Shown here in pieces: positions 34,876 to 43,966 of a DNA stretch of 64,000 nucleotides. Location of the stretch: NCBI GenBank assembly GCA_050261915.1, contig JBLNDT010000089.1, forward strand, positions 62,001 to 126,000. The letters run 5' to 3'. Numbering within the stretch: position 1 is the first letter of the stretch; each line of letters starts with the position of its first letter. This DNA comes from UBA699 sp050261915 (GTDB lineage Bacteria; Bacillota; Clostridia; Clostridiales; Clostridiaceae). The notes beneath the pieces are model-generated. The model was not told the origin of the DNA. It did no database searches and saw nothing but the letters and a program-made list of their open reading frames with translations. Both the position numbers and the translations under genes were made by a program.

Positions 34876-35801
34876 TGAAAATTATTTTTATGGGAACACC
34901 GGAATTTGCTGTTCCATCTTTGGAAAAGCTAATTCAAGAATTCAATGTCACAGCTGTATTAACACAGCCTGACAAACCAAAAGGCAGAGGCAAAAAAATG
35001 TCCATGTCAGCTGTTAAGGAATGTGCTTTAAAATACTCAATTCCTGTATACCAGCCGGAAAAACTTAAAAATGACAGGGATTTAATAAACATTATTAAGA
35101 ATATGGAGCCTGACTATATTGTAGTTGTGGCATTTGGTCAGATTCTAACTAAGGAAGTACTTGAAATACCAAAGTACGGCTGTATAAATTTACATGCTTC
35201 ACTGCTTCCAAAATATAGAGGTGCTGCTCCAATTAACTGGGCAATTATAAATGGAGAAAAGCTTTCAGGAAACACTACCATGTTTATGGATGTGGGTTTG
35301 GATACTGGAGATATGCTTTTAAAATCAGAGGTTGTAATTTCTGAAAATATGACTGCAGGGGAACTTCATGACATATTGATGATTGACGGGGCAGATCTGC
35401 TCGTAAAAACACTTAAAGGTCTTTTGGAAGGTAAAATTGAAAGAATTAAACAAAATGATTCTGATAGTATATATGCATCTATGTTAAACAAGGATATGGC
35501 ATTGGTTGATTGGAACAAACCACCTGCTGAAATTCACAACCTGATTAGAGGTTTAAACCCATGGCCCTTGGCATATTCAAAATATAATGGAATTGTAATG
35601 AAAATCCATAAATCTGAACTTATAAATTCAAACAGCAACAAAACACCTGGAACTATAGTTAATGTATCTAAAAATGGAATAGAAGTTTCTTGCAGGAATG
35701 GTTGTTTACTGTTAAAAACAATCCAATTTCCTGGGGGAAAACCTATGAATGTGGAAGAATACATAAAAGGTCATGAAATAGAAAATATTGTGTTATGTTA
35801 G
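34875..35801 (+). CDS. fmt: Methionyl-tRNA formyltransferase
   Basis: A 308-residue enzyme that formylates Met-tRNAfMet. The formyltransferase domain has IIFMGTPEFAVPSLEKL, the catalytic Asn-His region NLHASLLPKYRGAAPINWAI (about residues 108-127) and GDTG-like VGLDTGDML. The C-terminal OB-like domain has RGLNPWPLAYSK. The length is normal. It overlaps def by one base. Confidence 0.96.
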   Translation: MKIIFMGTPEFAVPSLEKLIQEFNVTAVLTQPDKPKGRGKKMSMSAVKECALKYSIPVYQPEKLKNDRDLINIIKNMEPDYIVVVAFGQILTKEVLEIPKYGCINLHASLLPKYRGAAPINWAIINGEKLSGNTTMFMDVGLDTGDMLLKSEVVISENMTAGELHDILMIDGADLLVKTLKGLLEGKIERIKQNDSDSIYASMLNKDMALVDWNKPPAEIHNLIRGLNPWPLAYSKYNGIVMKIHKSELINSNSNKTPGTIVNVSKNGIEVSCRNGCLLLKTIQFPGGKPMNVEEYIKGHEIENIVLC

Positions 35802-35813
35802 GAGGAAGTATAG

Positions 35814-36497
35814 ATGTTTTTATTTGACAGCAGTATGATAATATTAATTCCAGCAATGCTTTTTGCAGCATGGGCACAGTTTAAAGTATCATCTACTTTC
35901 GACAAATACTCAAAGGTTAATTCAATAAATGGTTATAATGGCTCAGAAGCAGCAAGAATGCTCCTAGACGGTAATGGTCTTTATGATGTACCTGTGGAAC
36001 TTATTGAAGGAAAATTATCAGACCATTATGATCCTAAAAACAGAGTAATGAGGCTTTCCAAAGATGTTTTTTATGGAACCTCGGTTGCTTCAATTGGTGT
36101 GGCAGCACATGAAACAGGGCATGCAATCCAGCATAAGGACAGCTATTCACCTTTAATGATCAGGAACTCAATAGTACCTGTAGTTAATTTTGGGTCAAAT
36201 CTATCCTGGGTTTTATTTTTTATTGGTTTTATTTTCAGCTTTCAAGTTCTCCTTAGAGCTGGTATAATTTTATTCACCTCAGTAGTAATATTTCAGTTAA
36301 TTACATTACCTGTAGAGTTAAATGCATCAAAACGTGCATTAGCAATTTTGGGTTCTAGAAATATACTTTATGGTGAAGAAATAAATGGAGCCAAAAGGGT
36401 TTTAGATGCGGCAGCTTTGACTTATGTGGCAGCAACTTTAATGGCACTGGCACAGCTCTTAAGAATGATTGTGCTGAGCAACAGCAGGGATAATTAA
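35814..36497 (+). CDS. YugP-family zinc metallopeptidase, membrane protein
   Basis: A 227-residue membrane protein of the DUF2232/YugP type. The N-terminal hydrophobic segment (MIILIPAMLFAAWAQFKV) precedes a zinc motif HETGHAIQHK (about residues 100-109). Two or more membrane segments follow (LSWVLFFIGFIFSFQVLL; IILFTSVVIFQLITLP), ending in LTYVAATLMALAQLLRM. The conserved site between fmt and rsmB is typical for clostridia. The substrate is unknown; membrane-protein quality control is a plausible role. Confidence 0.88.
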   Translation: MFLFDSSMIILIPAMLFAAWAQFKVSSTFDKYSKVNSINGYNGSEAARMLLDGNGLYDVPVELIEGKLSDHYDPKNRVMRLSKDVFYGTSVASIGVAAHETGHAIQHKDSYSPLMIRNSIVPVVNFGSNLSWVLFFIGFIFSFQVLLRAGIILFTSVVIFQLITLPVELNASKRALAILGSRNILYGEEINGAKRVLDAAALTYVAATLMALAQLLRMIVLSNSRDN

Positions 36498-36498
36498 T

Positions 36499-37830
36499 AT
36501 GGAAAAGGCAAGAAAAATTTCTGTAGATGTACTTATGGATGTTTTTAATAAAAATGCATTTTCAAATATAGCTCTAGGAAGACAACTAAATAAATATGAG
36601 CTTGATGTAAAAGACAAAGCACTAACTACAGAAATAGTATATGGAACTATAAAATATAAATATACAATAGACTGCATATTGGAAAAATACATTAAAAATG
36701 GATTGAAAAAAGTTGATAGTATGGTATTGAATATATTGAGAATCTCAATTTACCAATTGAGATATCTTGATAAAATACCTGAATTTGCAGTAGTAAATGA
36801 AGCTGTGGAGCTTTCAAAAAAGAAATCTTCAGGAGCTTCAAAGCTTGTTAATGGGGTTCTTAGGAACTATATAAGAAATAAAGATATCAAGTATTATGAT
36901 GAAAACAATTTAATTGAAAGCCTTTGTTTCAATTATTCATTTCCAAAGTGGTTAGTTGAGCTTTTCATTAATCAATATGAAATTGATGATGTAATCAGAA
37001 TACTTCAAGGTTTAAATATGAGACCTTATGTTACAGTTAGGGTAAATAACCTTAAAACAACCTATGAAGATGCATTAAAAGCCCTTGAAGAAAGTGGTTA
37101 TGATGTGGAGGAAGGTGAAGTTTGTCCTGAGGCTGTAATAATAAAAAAAGGAAGCAGTATTGAAAATAATCCTTTATATATAAAGGGTGAAATTTCAGTC
37201 CAAGATGAAAGTGCAATGCTTGTTGCCCCTATAATGGATTTAACTGAAAATATGAATGTGCTTGATCTCTGCAGTGCTCCAGGAGGAAAAGCCTGCCATG
37301 CAGCAGAGATTATGAATAATACTGGTAAAGTATATGCTTTTGATATTCAAGAAAATAAACTTTCACTTATTAATGAAAACGTAAAAAGACTTGGAATTAA
37401 AAATATAACTGTTTCAAGACTTGATGCTTCAAAGTATCTAGAAAAGTTAGCTCAATCTGGTGACAGGGTTCTAATAGATGTTCCTTGTTCAGGCATTGGA
37501 ATAATAAGAAAAAAGCCGGAAATAAAATGGACTAAAGATCTGATTGGCACAAGAAATCTTGTTAATATACAAAGGAGCATTATGGAGAATGCTTCAAGGT
37601 ATACAAAAAATGGTGGCAAGCTGATTTATTCCACTTGTACCTTAAACAAGGAGGAAAATGAAGATAATATTAAATGGTTTATTGAAAAACATAATCAATT
37701 TACTATAGAACCAATATATTTGGGGAAATTCAGCAATGTTATATATCATAAAGAAGGATATGTTACAATACTTCCAAATGAAAATATGGATGGATTCTTT
37801 ATATGTAAAATGAAAAAATCTGGCAGGTGA
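36499..37830 (+). CDS. rsmB: 16S rRNA m5C967 methyltransferase
   Basis: A 443-residue protein. The N-terminal NusB-like domain (residues 1-140; ALTTEIVYGTIKYKY, AVVNEAVELSKK) precedes a RsmB/NOP2 methyltransferase domain with VLDLCSAPGGKACH (about 254-267), the DVPCSGIGI motif with one active-site Cys and YSTCTLNKEEN with the second. It methylates 16S rRNA C967. Its TGA stop (37828-37830) forms part of the SD for the next gene, so rlmN is translationally coupled. Confidence 0.95.
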   Translation: MEKARKISVDVLMDVFNKNAFSNIALGRQLNKYELDVKDKALTTEIVYGTIKYKYTIDCILEKYIKNGLKKVDSMVLNILRISIYQLRYLDKIPEFAVVNEAVELSKKKSSGASKLVNGVLRNYIRNKDIKYYDENNLIESLCFNYSFPKWLVELFINQYEIDDVIRILQGLNMRPYVTVRVNNLKTTYEDALKALEESGYDVEEGEVCPEAVIIKKGSSIENNPLYIKGEISVQDESAMLVAPIMDLTENMNVLDLCSAPGGKACHAAEIMNNTGKVYAFDIQENKLSLINENVKRLGIKNITVSRLDASKYLEKLAQSGDRVLIDVPCSGIGIIRKKPEIKWTKDLIGTRNLVNIQRSIMENASRYTKNGGKLIYSTCTLNKEENEDNIKWFIEKHNQFTIEPIYLGKFSNVIYHKEGYVTILPNENMDGFFICKMKKSGR

Positions 37831-37836
37831 TAGTAT

Positions 37837-38871
37837 ATTAATATTTTAGATTTTGACTTGGATGAACTGAAATTATGGATGAAAAATAACGGGGAAAGTG
37901 AATTTAGAGCAAAGCAGATTTTCGACTGGATTTACAAAGGGAAATATGAATTTGATGAAATGAAAAACATCCCTAAGAATGTATTAGAAAAATTGAAAGC
38001 AAACTTTTATATAGGTATTCCTGATGTAATTGAAAAATATGAATCTGAAGATAACAATACCTGTAAGTTTCTATTAAAATATAAAGACGGAAATATTATA
38101 GAAGCAGTACTAATGCATTACAAACATGGATATTCAATATGCATTTCTACGCAGTTCGGCTGTAGAATGGGCTGCACCTTTTGTGCATCCACACTGAACG
38201 GAATGGTAAGAAACATGACCAAGGGTGAAATGCTTTCAGAAGTTCTTGCTGTTTCTAAAAACACAGGTCACAGGATTTCAAACATAGTTTTAATGGGTAG
38301 CGGGGAGCCCCTTGATAATTTTGAAAATGTTACAGGATTTTTGAATCTTGTTAATGCTGCATATGGTCTAAATATTGGTCAGAGGCACATAACCTTATCT
38401 ACCTGCGGACTAGTACCTGAAATAATTAAACTTGCAGATATGAACTATCAAATAACTTTAGCAATTTCTTTGCATGCATCAAATGATACAATCAGACGTG
38501 AAATGATGCCTGTTGCAAAAAAATATTCCATAAATGAATTGTTAAATGCATGCATTTACTACTCTGAAAAGACAAAAAGAAGAATAACATTTGAATATGC
38601 TTTAGTTGATGGGAAAAATGACAGCAGAGAAGATGCTGTAGAGCTGTCAAATATTTTGAAAGGCATGTTGTGCCATGTTAATCTGATTCCCGTTAATACT
38701 GTGACAGAAAAAAAATATAATAAACCTTCTCAGGAGAAAATTAATATATTTTGCAATATATTAACTGCAAAAGGAATAGAAACTACAGTCCGAAAAGAAA
38801 TGGGGGCAGATATCAATGCAGCCTGCGGACAATTGAGAAGGAGCTTTATAAAGGCGCAAAGGAGTGAGTAA
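37837..38871 (+). CDS. rlmN: Dual-specificity 23S rRNA/tRNA adenine-C2 methyltransferase, apparent AUU start
   Basis: A 344-residue radical SAM methyltransferase when read from ATT at 37837. The cluster motif is CRMGCTFC (CX3CX2C, about residues 107-114), and the resulfurised catalytic Cys is in AACGQLR near the end. The family N-terminus (NILDFDLDELKLWM, matching the usual NLLDLTLEELKEWM) begins upstream of the first conventional start, a TTG at 37858 with no SD. In contrast ATT at 37837 sits 6 nt after AGGTGA, and an in-frame TAG bounds it at 37831. I therefore propose AUU initiation; the shorter TTG form (337 residues) is the alternative. It overlaps nothing but follows rsmB closely. Confidence 0.9.
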   Translation: MNILDFDLDELKLWMKNNGESEFRAKQIFDWIYKGKYEFDEMKNIPKNVLEKLKANFYIGIPDVIEKYESEDNNTCKFLLKYKDGNIIEAVLMHYKHGYSICISTQFGCRMGCTFCASTLNGMVRNMTKGEMLSEVLAVSKNTGHRISNIVLMGSGEPLDNFENVTGFLNLVNAAYGLNIGQRHITLSTCGLVPEIIKLADMNYQITLAISLHASNDTIRREMMPVAKKYSINELLNACIYYSEKTKRRITFEYALVDGKNDSREDAVELSNILKGMLCHVNLIPVNTVTEKKYNKPSQEKINIFCNILTAKGIETTVRKEMGADINAACGQLRRSFIKAQRSE

Positions 38872-38872
38872 T

Positions 38873-39607
38873 ATGGTGGAACTACTTTCTGATATAGGAA
38901 ATTTCAGAAAAATAAACGAGGATTACATAGATTACTACATTGACGATACAAAAAGGATTTATGTAGTTGCTGACGGCATGGGAGGTCATAATGCAGGGGA
39001 TGTGGCTAGTAAACTGGCCGTAGAAAACACAATCAGCTATATTAATTCAATAGACCCAATAAACGATATTGAAGAAGAATTGAAAAATGCTATATTAAAT
39101 TCAAATAAAAAGATATTTATGCTTTCTAGGAACAATGATGAACTGTCTGGCATGGGAACCACAATAACAGCATGTATGATAAGGGATCGTGATATGGTAG
39201 TTGCTAATGTAGGGGACAGCAGATGCTATATAATAAAAAATGATGAGATCATAAAGGTAACTAAAGACCATTCCCTGGTACAGCAATTAATTGATGAAGG
39301 CAGTATAACTGAAGATGAAGGATATTCACATCCAAATAAAAATATCATAACCAGGGCGCTTGGCACAAGGGATTTTGTTGATATAGATACTTACAAAATG
39401 AGTATAGATGGAATTATAAAAGTAATTATGTGTACTGATGGATTGTCAAATCTCATTAAGGAAGAAGAAATATATGATATAGTTATGAACAAAGAGAATT
39501 GCTGCATGGAACTTATAGAATTAAGCAAAGCCAGAGGCGGAAAAGATAATATTTCAGTCATTGTTTTTGAAGGAGAGTGTAAAGATGATAGGAACTGTTC
39601 TAGGTAA
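38873..39607 (+). CDS. prpC: PP2C-type Ser/Thr phosphatase PrpC/Stp
   Basis: A 244-residue PPM phosphatase. It has the motifs NED, VVADGMGGHNAGDVAS (about residues 31-46), GMGTTITA, VGDSRCY, MCTDGLSN (about 187-194) and GGKDNISVI, with all metal-binding aspartates. It dephosphorylates targets of the kinase encoded next. The start at 38873 follows AAAGGAG; an in-frame GTG at 38864 overlaps that SD. It overlaps prkC by 23 bp, as in the usual prpC-prkC pair. Confidence 0.95.
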   Translation: MVELLSDIGNFRKINEDYIDYYIDDTKRIYVVADGMGGHNAGDVASKLAVENTISYINSIDPINDIEEELKNAILNSNKKIFMLSRNNDELSGMGTTITACMIRDRDMVVANVGDSRCYIIKNDEIIKVTKDHSLVQQLIDEGSITEDEGYSHPNKNIITRALGTRDFVDIDTYKMSIDGIIKVIMCTDGLSNLIKEEEIYDIVMNKENCCMELIELSKARGGKDNISVIVFEGECKDDRNCSR

Positions 39608-41438
39608 TAGATATGAGCTCTTAGAAGTAATAGGAGAGGGTGGCATGTCTACCGTATACAAAGCAAAATGCCATATGTTGAACAGATTTGTTACGGTAAA
39701 AATTCTTAAAAAAGAATATTCAAATGACGGAGAGTTTGTACAAAAATTTAAAAGGGAAGCAATGGCAGTAGCCAGTTTATCTCATACTAATATAGTTAAT
39801 ATTTATGATGTTGGTTCACAAGGGGACATACATTATATTGTTATGGAATATGTTAAGGGTAAAACCCTTAAAGAAGTAATACGTGAAGAAGGCCGATTAA
39901 GTGCAAGAGATGCAGTTAAAATTGCTATTCAAATTGGCAAAGCATTGGACTGTGCACATAGAAACAATATTATTCATAGGGATATTAAACCTCACAACAT
40001 TCTAATGACTGGAGAAGGTGTCATTAAAGTAACTGACTTTGGAATAGCAAAAGCATCTACTTCTGTTACAATAACAAATTCGAGCAAGGTTTTAGGCTCT
40101 GCACATTATTTTTCTCCTGAGCAGGCGAGAGGCAGTGTAGTGGATAATAGAACCGACATATATTCTTTAGGAATAGTTTTATATGAGCTTGTAACAGGAA
40201 GGGTTCCTTATGATGCAGAAAGTCCCGTTTCAGTAGCACTTAAGCATATCCAGGAGCCTGTGGTACCACCAAAACAAATTAACGACCATATCCCAGAAAG
40301 TTTAAATAAATTAATATTAAAAGCAATTGAAAAGGAACCAATAAAAAGATATCAGAAGGTTTCTGATATGGTTAGCGATTTGAAAAAAATCCAGGAAAAC
40401 AAGGATATTGAAATAGTAACTCATGATTTTGATGAAGATGCTACAAGAGTTCTTGATTCAAATGCAGTAAACAGTAAATTAAAAGATATTGATAAAAATA
40501 AAAATAAACCTGTTAAAAATCAGCCTAACAATAAAAAGAAAATATTAATACCTGCTATATTAATAATGCTGTTGGTTGTGGGGCTTGTATCAGGATACTT
40601 TGCATATAGCAAAAAAGCACCTATAGATGTTAAAATTCCAACTATAGTGGGTCAAACTCAAGATGATGCAAAAAAAGCTGTAGAGGCCTTAGGCTTAAAG
40701 TTTGTTGTTACATCAAAGGAAAAAAGCGATAAGGCTGAAGGTACTGTATTAAAATGTTACCCTGATGAAGGAACAACTGTTAAAAAAGGCTCTGAAGTAA
40801 GGGTTATAGTTAGTGGAGGAAGTGCAGCACTAACAATTCCAAATGTGACTAATATGGACGTAAAATCTGCTAAAGACGTTATAACAAAAGCAGGGTTTAC
40901 TGTTGGAACTATATCTTATAATTCAGATGACAATATTATTAAGGATAATGTTATCAGCCAAAGTCCGGATGCTGATTCAAACGCTGTAAAAAATCAAAAG
41001 ATAAATCTGATTATTAGCACTGGTCCCGCTGAAGTTGAAGTACCAGACCTTACAGGAAAAACTATTGACCAGGCATCAGCAATACTTACAAATGTTGGCT
41101 TGAAACTAGGAACCAAGGAAACAGAATCCACTGGGGATTCATCCTTAAAGGATACAATAATGAAACAAAGCCCACAAGCGAATGATAAGGTTAAAAAAGG
41201 ATCATCAGTAAATGTTACCTATTATGTAATGGGTGATATGGTTACTGTGCCAAATATCACATCAATTTTAGGGGCTGATAATAAGCTAAGCAAGCTTGGA
41301 CTTATTCTTGTTGAGGATCCTGTTACTACTAAAGACGCTTCCTATGACAATAAAGTTATAAGCATAAGCCCAGGTGCTGGGAAAAGTGTTCCTAAAGGAA
41401 CCAGCATTACAGTGACTTTTTACGAGTACGTACAGTAA
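39585..41438 (+). CDS. prkC: Membrane Ser/Thr protein kinase PrkC with four PASTA repeats
   Basis: A 617-residue kinase. The kinase domain (about 10-275) has GEGGMSTVY, VTVKIL lysine, HRDIKPHN and DFGIAK motifs, and GSAHYFSPEQARG. A transmembrane segment (ILIPAILIMLLVVGLVSGYFA) lies at about 322-343. Four extracellular PASTA domains follow, starting near VKIPTIVGQ, LTIPNVTNM, VEVPDLTGK and VTVPNITSI. It senses muropeptides and lipid II and signals growth or spore germination in relatives. SD AAGGAG supports 39585. It overlaps prpC by 23 bp. Confidence 0.95.
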   Translation: MIGTVLGNRYELLEVIGEGGMSTVYKAKCHMLNRFVTVKILKKEYSNDGEFVQKFKREAMAVASLSHTNIVNIYDVGSQGDIHYIVMEYVKGKTLKEVIREEGRLSARDAVKIAIQIGKALDCAHRNNIIHRDIKPHNILMTGEGVIKVTDFGIAKASTSVTITNSSKVLGSAHYFSPEQARGSVVDNRTDIYSLGIVLYELVTGRVPYDAESPVSVALKHIQEPVVPPKQINDHIPESLNKLILKAIEKEPIKRYQKVSDMVSDLKKIQENKDIEIVTHDFDEDATRVLDSNAVNSKLKDIDKNKNKPVKNQPNNKKKILIPAILIMLLVVGLVSGYFAYSKKAPIDVKIPTIVGQTQDDAKKAVEALGLKFVVTSKEKSDKAEGTVLKCYPDEGTTVKKGSEVRVIVSGGSAALTIPNVTNMDVKSAKDVITKAGFTVGTISYNSDDNIIKDNVISQSPDADSNAVKNQKINLIISTGPAEVEVPDLTGKTIDQASAILTNVGLKLGTKETESTGDSSLKDTIMKQSPQANDKVKKGSSVNVTYYVMGDMVTVPNITSILGADNKLSKLGLILVEDPVTTKDASYDNKVISISPGAGKSVPKGTSITVTFYEYVQ

Positions 41439-41449
41439 TGGGTGGAATT

Positions 41450-42322
41450 ATGAATGGAACTATTGTAAAAGGAATTGCAGGCTTCTACTATGTTAAAACT
41501 CCAGATAATGAATTGATTGAATGTAAAGCAAGGGGTAGGTTCAGGTTTAATGAACTTACCCCTATGGTTGGTGATGTTGTTGAAATAACTGTGAAGAATG
41601 ACAAAGGTGTTATTGATAAGGTTCTGCCTAGAAAAAGTAAATTAACAAGACCTGCAGTAGCTAATATTACACATGCATTAGTGGTTTTTGCTTTTAAAAA
41701 TCCTGATATAAATGTGGATCTGCTTAACAGGTTTCTAATACTTTGCGAATATAACAACTTAAAAATAACAATATGTCTTAATAAATCCGACTTAAGGGAT
41801 GAGAAAAACGATGAAATAATAGATATGTTATCCCATACAGGGTATGATATAATTTTTGTTAATGCTACTTCAGGAATAGGAGTAGATGAAATTAAGAAAA
41901 GGTTAAATAATAATATAACAGTCCTTTGCGGTCCCTCAGGGGCGGGTAAGTCTACTATACTTAATTCCATTGCAGGAAGAGAATTGATGGAAACTGGAAA
42001 TGTTAGTGTTAAACTTGGGAGAGGTAAACATACTACAAGACATAGTGAACTAATTCAGATAGAAAATGGTTTTATAGTTGATACCCCTGGTTTTTCATCT
42101 CTTGAAATAGAAAATATTGAAAAAGAGCAGCTCCAGTACTATTTCCCGGAATTCGACAAATATATTGGAAACTGCAGGTTTAATGGATGCATTCATCATA
42201 AAGAACCTGGTTGCAAAATTAAAGAAGCTCTAAATAATGGTGAAATAAATAAAATCAGGTATGATTTTTATATTAAACTTATTGAGGAGATATCAGACAC
42301 AAGGAGGAAAAAATATGATTAA
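41450..42322 (+). CDS. rsgA: Ribosome small subunit-dependent GTPase RsgA
   Basis: A 290-residue circularly permuted GTPase. An OB-fold N-terminus (about 1-70) precedes G4 NKSDL, then G1 GPSGAGKST (about 160-168), G3 DTPGF and a C-terminal zinc-binding CRFNGCIHHKEPGC. It matures the 30S subunit. The start at 41450 is chosen because GGTGGAATT precedes it; an in-frame ATG at 41438 overlaps the prkC stop and lacks an SD. It overlaps rpe by 8 bp. Confidence 0.94.
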   Translation: MNGTIVKGIAGFYYVKTPDNELIECKARGRFRFNELTPMVGDVVEITVKNDKGVIDKVLPRKSKLTRPAVANITHALVVFAFKNPDINVDLLNRFLILCEYNNLKITICLNKSDLRDEKNDEIIDMLSHTGYDIIFVNATSGIGVDEIKKRLNNNITVLCGPSGAGKSTILNSIAGRELMETGNVSVKLGRGKHTTRHSELIQIENGFIVDTPGFSSLEIENIEKEQLQYYFPEFDKYIGNCRFNGCIHHKEPGCKIKEALNNGEINKIRYDFYIKLIEEISDTRRKKYD

Positions 42323-42965
42323 AATAGCACCATCAATATTATCAGCAGATTTTTCAAAGTTGGGGGAACAGGTAATTGCACTTGAAAATGCAGGAGCTGA
42401 TATGATTCATATAGATGTTATGGACGGAAATTTTGTTCCCAATATATCCTATGGAGCACCAATAATAAAAAGCATAAGAAACCTTACAAAGCTCACCTTT
42501 GACACGCACCTTATGATTAGTGAACCTTCCAGGTTCATAGAAGACTTTGTAAATGCAGGCTCGGATATAATAACAGTACATTATGAAGCAGATAATCATA
42601 TAGACAGAACAATAAATTATATAAAGAGCTTTAATGTAAAGGCTGGAGTTGCAATAAACCCAGGAACTCCGGTATGGGTTTTGAAAAATATCATACCGAT
42701 TGTAGACATGATATTAATTATGTCTGTAAATCCAGGCTTTGGCGGGCAAAAATACATAAAATACTGCTCTGAAAAGATAAATGAAGTTAAACAATTCAGC
42801 AAAGTATACAACAAAAACCTTATGATACAAGTTGACGGAGGAATAACAAATGAAAATATAAAGGAAGCTGTATCCATGGGTGCAAATGTTATTGTGGCAG
42901 GTTCATCAGTATTTAAAAATGGAACTTTAAAAGAAAATATTGAAGAACTAAGAAGGGAACTTTAA
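42315..42965 (+). CDS. rpe: Ribulose-phosphate 3-epimerase
   Basis: A 216-residue TIM barrel. It has the motifs APSILSADFSKLGEQ, MIHIDVMDGNFVPN (metal His/Asp), TFDTHLMI, MSVNPGFGGQKY and VDGGI. It interconverts ribulose 5-phosphate and xylulose 5-phosphate. AAGGAGG supports the start at 42315. It is directly followed by thiN (no gap), the usual Firmicute order. Confidence 0.96.
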   Translation: MIKIAPSILSADFSKLGEQVIALENAGADMIHIDVMDGNFVPNISYGAPIIKSIRNLTKLTFDTHLMISEPSRFIEDFVNAGSDIITVHYEADNHIDRTINYIKSFNVKAGVAINPGTPVWVLKNIIPIVDMILIMSVNPGFGGQKYIKYCSEKINEVKQFSKVYNKNLMIQVDGGITNENIKEAVSMGANVIVAGSSVFKNGTLKENIEELRREL

Positions 42966-43601
42966 ATGAAAACTGTTATACTCTCTGGAGGAAAGCCACC
43001 TTCCTTAGGCCTTCTTAAAAGTGAACTTAAAGAATGCGACATTCTCATTGGAGTGGATAGTGGAGGAAATTTTTTAAGAGATCAGGGCATAATACCTGAT
43101 TATTTAGTAGGAGACTTTGATTCAATAAATAAGGAAAATATTGAATATTTTAAATTAAATGGAAGTAACATATATGAATATCCTAAGGATAAGGATTTCA
43201 CAGATACTGAGCTTGCTTTGGAACTTGCTGTTAAATTAAGATCTGATAGTATTGTGTTTCTCGGCTGCACAGGAAGCAGAATCGACCATATTATGGGCAA
43301 TTTAGGATTGTTAAGAAAGTGCATTGAAAAGGAAATAAAAGGTTTTATAAAAGATGATCACAATTTTATAATGCTCAGTAAAAAACCATTGAAGTTAAGC
43401 GGTAATAAGGGGAAATTATTCTCAGTGCAGGCATATTGTAATGAAATTAACAACCTTACAATTACCGGGGCTAAATTCCCACTTCACAATCATAAACTAA
43501 ATTTGGGAGATCCAATTACAATTTCAAATGAATTTCTTGAGGAATACGTACATATAGATTTCTCAGATGGAATAATTATGATTATTTATCCAAGGGATTA
43601 A
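42966..43601 (+). CDS. thiN: Thiamine diphosphokinase
   Basis: A 211-residue enzyme making thiamine diphosphate from thiamine and ATP. The catalytic part shows IGVDSGGNFLRDQGIIPDYLVGDFDSI (in two conserved blocks) and KDFTDTELAL, and then LGCTGSRIDHIMGNLGLL. A small C-terminal beta domain follows. The start codon follows the rpe stop immediately, so translation is coupled. Confidence 0.94.
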   Translation: MKTVILSGGKPPSLGLLKSELKECDILIGVDSGGNFLRDQGIIPDYLVGDFDSINKENIEYFKLNGSNIYEYPKDKDFTDTELALELAVKLRSDSIVFLGCTGSRIDHIMGNLGLLRKCIEKEIKGFIKDDHNFIMLSKKPLKLSGNKGKLFSVQAYCNEINNLTITGAKFPLHNHKLNLGDPITISNEFLEEYVHIDFSDGIIMIIYPRD

Positions 43602-43664
43602 TTTAGTAACAAAATCAATTTTTTTGCATATAATGCTATTAAAGCAATCCTACTGGATAAATTT

Positions 43665-43829
43665 ATGAGTAAGGACATATGGAAATGTAAAAATAAAATA
43701 GGGATAGCAGTGGCAGCCATTGGTTTAGGTTTGATATTAGCAATAATAATTCCATTTTGGGGATGGATACTGGCCGCAGGTGGAGCACTTGTATATACAG
43801 GCTGGTGTTTAATCAGCAGCAATAAATGA
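43665..43829 (+). CDS. Small membrane protein, 54 residues
   Basis: An open frame from ATG 43665 to TGA 43829 between thiN and spoVM. It has a short basic N-terminus (MSKDIWKCKNK), a hydrophobic helix (IGIAVAAIGLGLILAIIIPF), a WGW turn and a second hydrophobic helix (ILAAGGALVYTGW) that resembles a helical hairpin. The SD is weak (GGAT). I do not recognise a family with certainty. Its place beside spoVM suggests a sporulation or envelope role, by inference only. Confidence 0.6.
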   Translation: MSKDIWKCKNKIGIAVAAIGLGLILAIIIPFWGWILAAGGALVYTGWCLISSNK

Positions 43830-43843
43830 TTGGGGGAATGGAT

Positions 43844-43909
43844 TTGAAAATTATTACATTTAAGCTTCCAAAACCTTTATCTGCTGTAATAAAACTTATA
43901 AAAAAATAA
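43844..43909 (+). CDS. spoVM: Stage V sporulation protein M (21 residues)
   Basis: A 21-codon gene from TTG at 43844 to TAA at 43907-43909. The peptide begins MKIITFKLPKPLS and is an amphipathic cationic helix. It aligns with Bacillus SpoVM (MKFYTIKLPKFLG...), including Pro9 and the KLPK core. TGGGGGA lies 7 nt before TTG. The ATG at 43838 is two codons upstream but abuts the SD, and would move Pro to position 11. It is placed, as in Bacillus, between thiN and rpmB. SpoVM binds the convex forespore membrane and recruits SpoIVA (27208). Confidence 0.88.
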   Translation: MKIITFKLPKPLSAVIKLIKK

Positions 43910-43922
43910 AATTTGTAGAAAA

Positions 43923-43958
43923 TAAAAAATGCAGTTGATTAAACAATTGCATTTTTTA
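43923..43958. terminator. Bidirectional terminator between spoVM and rpmB
   Basis: AAATGCAGTTG pairs with CAATTGCATTT with one wobble, flanked by A-runs and T-runs, so it works in both directions. Confidence 0.88.
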
Positions 43959-43966
43959 TCTTTACA

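Noticed and set aside
40630..41430. Repeated blocks in prkC considered as DNA repeats
   Set aside because: They are four diverged PASTA protein domains, not a nucleotide repeat.
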